Of a DNA stretch of 64,000 bases, positions 61,973 to 64,000 are shown one piece after another. Every line of letters starts with the position of its first letter. Positions within the stretch are counted from its first letter, which is position 1. Position numbers and translations under genes: made by a program. The notes under the pieces were generated by a model. That model ran no database searches and had not been told where the DNA came from. It saw only the letters and a list, made by a program, of their open reading frames with translations. Source of the stretch: Opitutaceae bacterium (GTDB taxonomy: Bacteria; Verrucomicrobiota; Verrucomicrobiia; Opitutales; Opitutaceae); contig JACKPU010000006.1 in assembly GCA_024233285.1 (NCBI GenBank), positions 62,001 through 126,000 of the forward strand. Direction: 5' to 3'.

Positions 61973-62293
61973 CTAAAAGGAAGACGAGTTAGGGGTTGTG
62001 CGGGCCCATGACAAGTATTTTTCGCTCACGTGGCTGGCGGGCACGACGACCCACTCCGGGACATCGTAGGGATGCATCGCGTGGACAAGCTGCTCCAAAT
62101 CCGAGCTTTGCTCCGGCAGAAGCTTGAAAGTCAGGCGATACTCTTCGGCGGTTTCAACCTGGCCTTTCCAGCGATAAAGCGAGGAAACGGGGCCGTCGAT
62201 TTGCACACAAACGGCCCGGCCCTGCTGGATCGCGGCTTGGGCGATCGCCTCGGCCTCGGTCCGGCTGCTGACGGTGCTCCACGCGATAAGCAT
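61973..62293 (-). CDS. cutA: Divalent-cation tolerance protein CutA
   Basis: A 106-residue CutA1 protein, a trimeric signal-protein-like fold. Family segments: LIAWSTVSSRTEAEAIAQAA, RAVCVQIDGPVSSLYRWKGQ and the C-terminal EEYRLTFKLL, then HPYDVPEWVVVP. The typical opening strand has CPN/ CTV-type residues, here AWSTVSS, so the classic Cys is missing. The start at 62293 was chosen because further upstream the frame is the antisense of rpoZ. CutA has been linked to copper tolerance, but the role is debated. Confidence 0.88.
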   Translation of the reverse strand: MLIAWSTVSSRTEAEAIAQAAIQQGRAVCVQIDGPVSSLYRWKGQVETAEEYRLTFKLLPEQSSDLEQLVHAMHPYDVPEWVVVPASHVSEKYLSWARTTPNSSSF

Positions 62294-62401
62294 GCCGCCA
62301 AATCTTGCCGGCCGGGGCGGGGCGGCAAGCGGGAATATACCCTTGACGTGACCGGGCTTTGGCCTACCTATCGCCGGTTTCACTTTCGCCAACATACAGT
62401 T

Positions 62402-62602
62402 ATGAGAGACGACTACATCAAGGACGCCCTTAAGGTTATTCCCGATCCGAATTTGCTGATCAACGTGGTTTCGCACCGCGTCAAGCAGCTCAAGCGGGGC
62501 AACCGTCCGCTCGTCGAGTCGCTCGAAAAGCTCTCCTCGGAGGATGTGGCTCTGCGCGAGATCATCGAAGGCAAGATCAGCCACGAGATGGGCGACAATT
62601 GA
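62402..62602 (+). CDS. rpoZ: RNA polymerase omega subunit
   Basis: A 66-residue protein opening MRDDYIKDALKVIPDPNLLI, then NVVSHRVKQLKRGNRPLVES, the usual omega pattern in which the N-terminal helix and the R-V-x-Q/K-L segment contact the beta-prime subunit. A longer in-frame upstream stretch is only antisense to cutA. It aids RNA polymerase assembly and can bind ppGpp in some species. Followed by a clear terminator before smpB, and divergent from cutA. Confidence 0.88.
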   Translation: MRDDYIKDALKVIPDPNLLINVVSHRVKQLKRGNRPLVESLEKLSSEDVALREIIEGKISHEMGDN

Positions 62603-62626
62603 GCCGCTTCCGGTGATTTGTTTTAT

Positions 62627-62659
62627 AAGCGGCCCCGCGATTGCCGGAGCCGCTTTTTT
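62627..62659 (+). terminator. Rho-independent terminator after rpoZ
   Basis: AAGCGGC (62627-62633) and GCCGCTT (62649-62655) form a 7-bp stem with additional C-G pairing inside, followed by a run of six T (62654-62659). It is 24 bp after the rpoZ stop and 19 bp before smpB. Confidence 0.88.
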
Positions 62660-62678
62660 GTGCCCATTATTTCCCCGC

Positions 62679-63155
62679 ATGTCCGCCAAAGCCAAAGACA
62701 AGCCCCGTTACACCGAAGTCCGCAACGCCAAGGCGCTGCGCGACTACTTCGTGGACGAGCGGTTTGAAGCCGGCGTGGCCCTGCGCGGCACGGAGGTCAA
62801 ATCGATTCGGAACGGCCGGGCGCAGATCAACGATGCCTTCGGGCGTTACGAAAAAGGCGAACTGTGGATGCACAACGCGCACATCGAGGCCTATGCTTTC
62901 GGGAACATTTACAATCATGATGCCCGGCGCATCCGGAAGCTGCTGCTGCATCGCCACCAGGTGCGCAAAATCGCGCAGGCGCTGGATGCCGGCGGCAAGG
63001 CGCTGATTCCGCTGCGCATGTATTTCAAGGATGCATTGGTCAAGGTGGAGCTTGGCCTCTGCACCGGCAAGAAGCTGTTCGACAAACGCGAGACGGTGAA
63101 AAAGAAGGTGCAGGAACGCGAAATCGAAAAGGAAATGAAGCACTCCCGCGCATGA
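62679..63155 (+). CDS. smpB: SsrA-binding protein SmpB
   Basis: A 158-residue RNA-binding protein for tmRNA-mediated ribosome rescue. Motifs: VRNAKALRDYFVDERFEAGV, then LRGTEVKSIRNGRAQINDAF, then HNAHIEAYAFGNIYNHDARR, RKLLLHRHQ and LYFKD-type RMYFKDALVKVELGLCTGKK, ending in the basic KKKVQEREIEKEMKH tail that enters the decoding site. The start at 62679 was chosen over upstream in-frame ATG at 62544 that overlaps rpoZ. The stop overlaps the thrB start (ATGA). The tmRNA gene is not in the window. Confidence 0.96.
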   Translation: MSAKAKDKPRYTEVRNAKALRDYFVDERFEAGVALRGTEVKSIRNGRAQINDAFGRYEKGELWMHNAHIEAYAFGNIYNHDARRIRKLLLHRHQVRKIAQALDAGGKALIPLRMYFKDALVKVELGLCTGKKLFDKRETVKKKVQEREIEKEMKHSRA

Positions 63156-64000
63156 GCACTCCCGCCTCCGTCACCATCACGGTTCCAGGCAGCACTTCCA
63201 ATTGCGGAGCGGGTTTCGACACGCTCGGCATGGCGGTCAATATTGCCAACCGCGTCACGGTCACGCGGTCCGACTCCAGTCCTGATATCACCCCCGCGCG
63301 CTCATCCGACGGCCGGGCGCAGGAAATGGTATCCGCGGCCGCAGCCTTGTTTTTCACCGGCACCGGGAGAAGCGCCTTTGGATTCAGTTATCGCATCGAG
63401 GGAGAAGTGCCGGCGACCCGCGGCCTGGGGTCCAGCGTGACAGTGCGTGCCGGCATCATCGCGGCGCTCGACAGCCTGACCGGCACCGGACTGACCAAGG
63501 CGCGCATGGTCGCGTTGGTGACCGAATTGGAAGGTCATCCCGACAATGCCGCCGCCGGTGTTTTGGGCGGATTCTGCGTCGCGCGTTCCGATCCGGATAC
63601 CGGTGCTTACATCGACACGGTGCGGATTGAGGTGCCGGCTGATCTGGCCTTTGTGACGGCTTCACCGCTGCTCGAGGTTTCAACACATGCTTCGCGCGGC
63701 ACCCTGCCGGGGAAGCTGCCTTATTTTGATGCGGTGCGCAGCATCAACAGCGCCACCTATTTCGTCGCCGCAATGATGTCGGGTGACTACGAACGCCTTC
63801 GCCATGCGGTGAGCGATTTCATGCATCAGCCCTATCGGCTGCCGGGCATTCCGGGAGCGGCCGAAGCGCTTGCGGCTGGGGTTGAGGCCGGCGCGTTGAC
63901 CGGTTGGTTGAGTGGCAGTGGTTCGAGCGTGATGTGCGTGGTCCGGCGCGAACAGTCCGAAGTGGTGCTCGCGGCGATGCGCGGGGTCTTCACCAGCAGT
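63152..64000 (+). CDS. thrB: Homoserine kinase, 3' end cut by window
   Basis: The first 283 codons of a GHMP kinase; a full ThrB has about 310-320 residues, so most of the gene is here. Motif 1 is TVPGSTSNCGAGFDTLG, motif 2 is PATRGLGSSVTVRAG with the Gly-rich phosphate loop, and motif 3 near the visible end is LSGSGSSVMCVV. EGHPDNAAAGVLGGF is the family's central motif. It phosphorylates homoserine in threonine synthesis. The start overlaps the smpB stop by ATGA, an unusual but clear coupling of ribosome rescue and amino acid synthesis genes. Other thr genes lie outside. Confidence 0.92.
   Translation, partial: MSTPASVTITVPGSTSNCGAGFDTLGMAVNIANRVTVTRSDSSPDITPARSSDGRAQEMVSAAAALFFTGTGRSAFGFSYRIEGEVPATRGLGSSVTVRAGIIAALDSLTGTGLTKARMVALVTELEGHPDNAAAGVLGGFCVARSDPDTGAYIDTVRIEVPADLAFVTASPLLEVSTHASRGTLPGKLPYFDAVRSINSATYFVAAMMSGDYERLRHAVSDFMHQPYRLPGIPGAAEALAAGVEAGALTGWLSGSGSSVMCVVRREQSEVVLAAMRGVFTSS

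Noticed and set aside
61700..62000. rRNA operon near the small basic protein gene
   Set aside because: The flanks are protein-coding; no 16S, 23S or 5S sequence is present.
62030..62602. A 190-codon frame ending with the omega subunit
   Set aside because: Only the last 66 codons match RpoZ; the earlier part is antisense to cutA. The start at 62402 is used.

Overview
The window reads as one contiguous, gene-dense stretch of a high-GC bacterial chromosome from Verrucomicrobiota, most likely Opitutaceae or a close relative. The best taxonomic marker is a 51-residue gene for the 'small basic protein' known from Chlamydiae and Verrucomicrobia (61790-61945). A sulfatase, a BNR sialidase-like protein, an N-terminal fragment of an ELFVD-type secreted protein, a DksA-like protein with a histone-H1-like tail and a double-length UvrA fit the same picture. 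Almost no start codon is preceded by a recognisable Shine-Dalgarno sequence. Assignment to phylum and family is inference from gene content; GC content was not computed.

Layout. 0-6.5 kb: sugar-acid kinase and ELFVD-type protein, a GlcD-type oxidase, a secreted VWA-like protein and an MFS exporter. 6.6-12.4 kb: SMC with a membrane-anchored TPR protein 4 bp downstream. 12.4-18.4 kb: sulfatase, AbgT transporter, ExbD-like secreted protein, GAF-containing secretion/pilus ATPase. 18.4-25 kb: YraN-like nuclease, zwf-opcA, SGNH hydrolase, tyrS, peroxiredoxin. 25-32 kb: aconitase, a STAS protein with a PP2C phosphatase, trpB, yicC. 32-41.3 kb (minus strand): hemF-hemE-hemG-ileS-dksA-like-lspA-sialidase-like in one direction. 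41.4-47 kb: His-rich membrane protein, D,D-carboxypeptidase, alpha/beta hydrolase, prfC, rlmI. 47-51 kb: secreted coiled coil, enolase, ankyrin-like repeat protein, two receiver-only regulators. 51-58.7 kb: fused double UvrA, DeoR regulator, glycosyltransferase. 58.7-64 kb: YvlD/holin-family protein, lpdA, tRNA-Arg(CCG), DUF368 transporter, small basic protein, cutA, rpoZ, smpB, and thrB cut by the window edge.

Most genes are housekeeping: haem synthesis, TCA and pentose-phosphate enzymes, tRNA charging, translation quality control, chromosome organisation and cell-wall recycling. I see no CRISPR array, prophage, transposase, restriction or toxin-antitoxin system and no rRNA. The most notable items are architectural: the tandem UvrA fusion, the DksA-like protein with a lysine/alanine/proline tail and no zinc-site cysteine set, an SMC with a long acidic-then-basic linker, the GAF-T2SS ATPase fusion, a ten-copy ankyrin-like repeat protein, and palindromic repeats sitting mainly at gene 3' ends, one of which supplies the hemE stop codon and the first codons of hemG. 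I found no clear case of a completely new multi-gene system.
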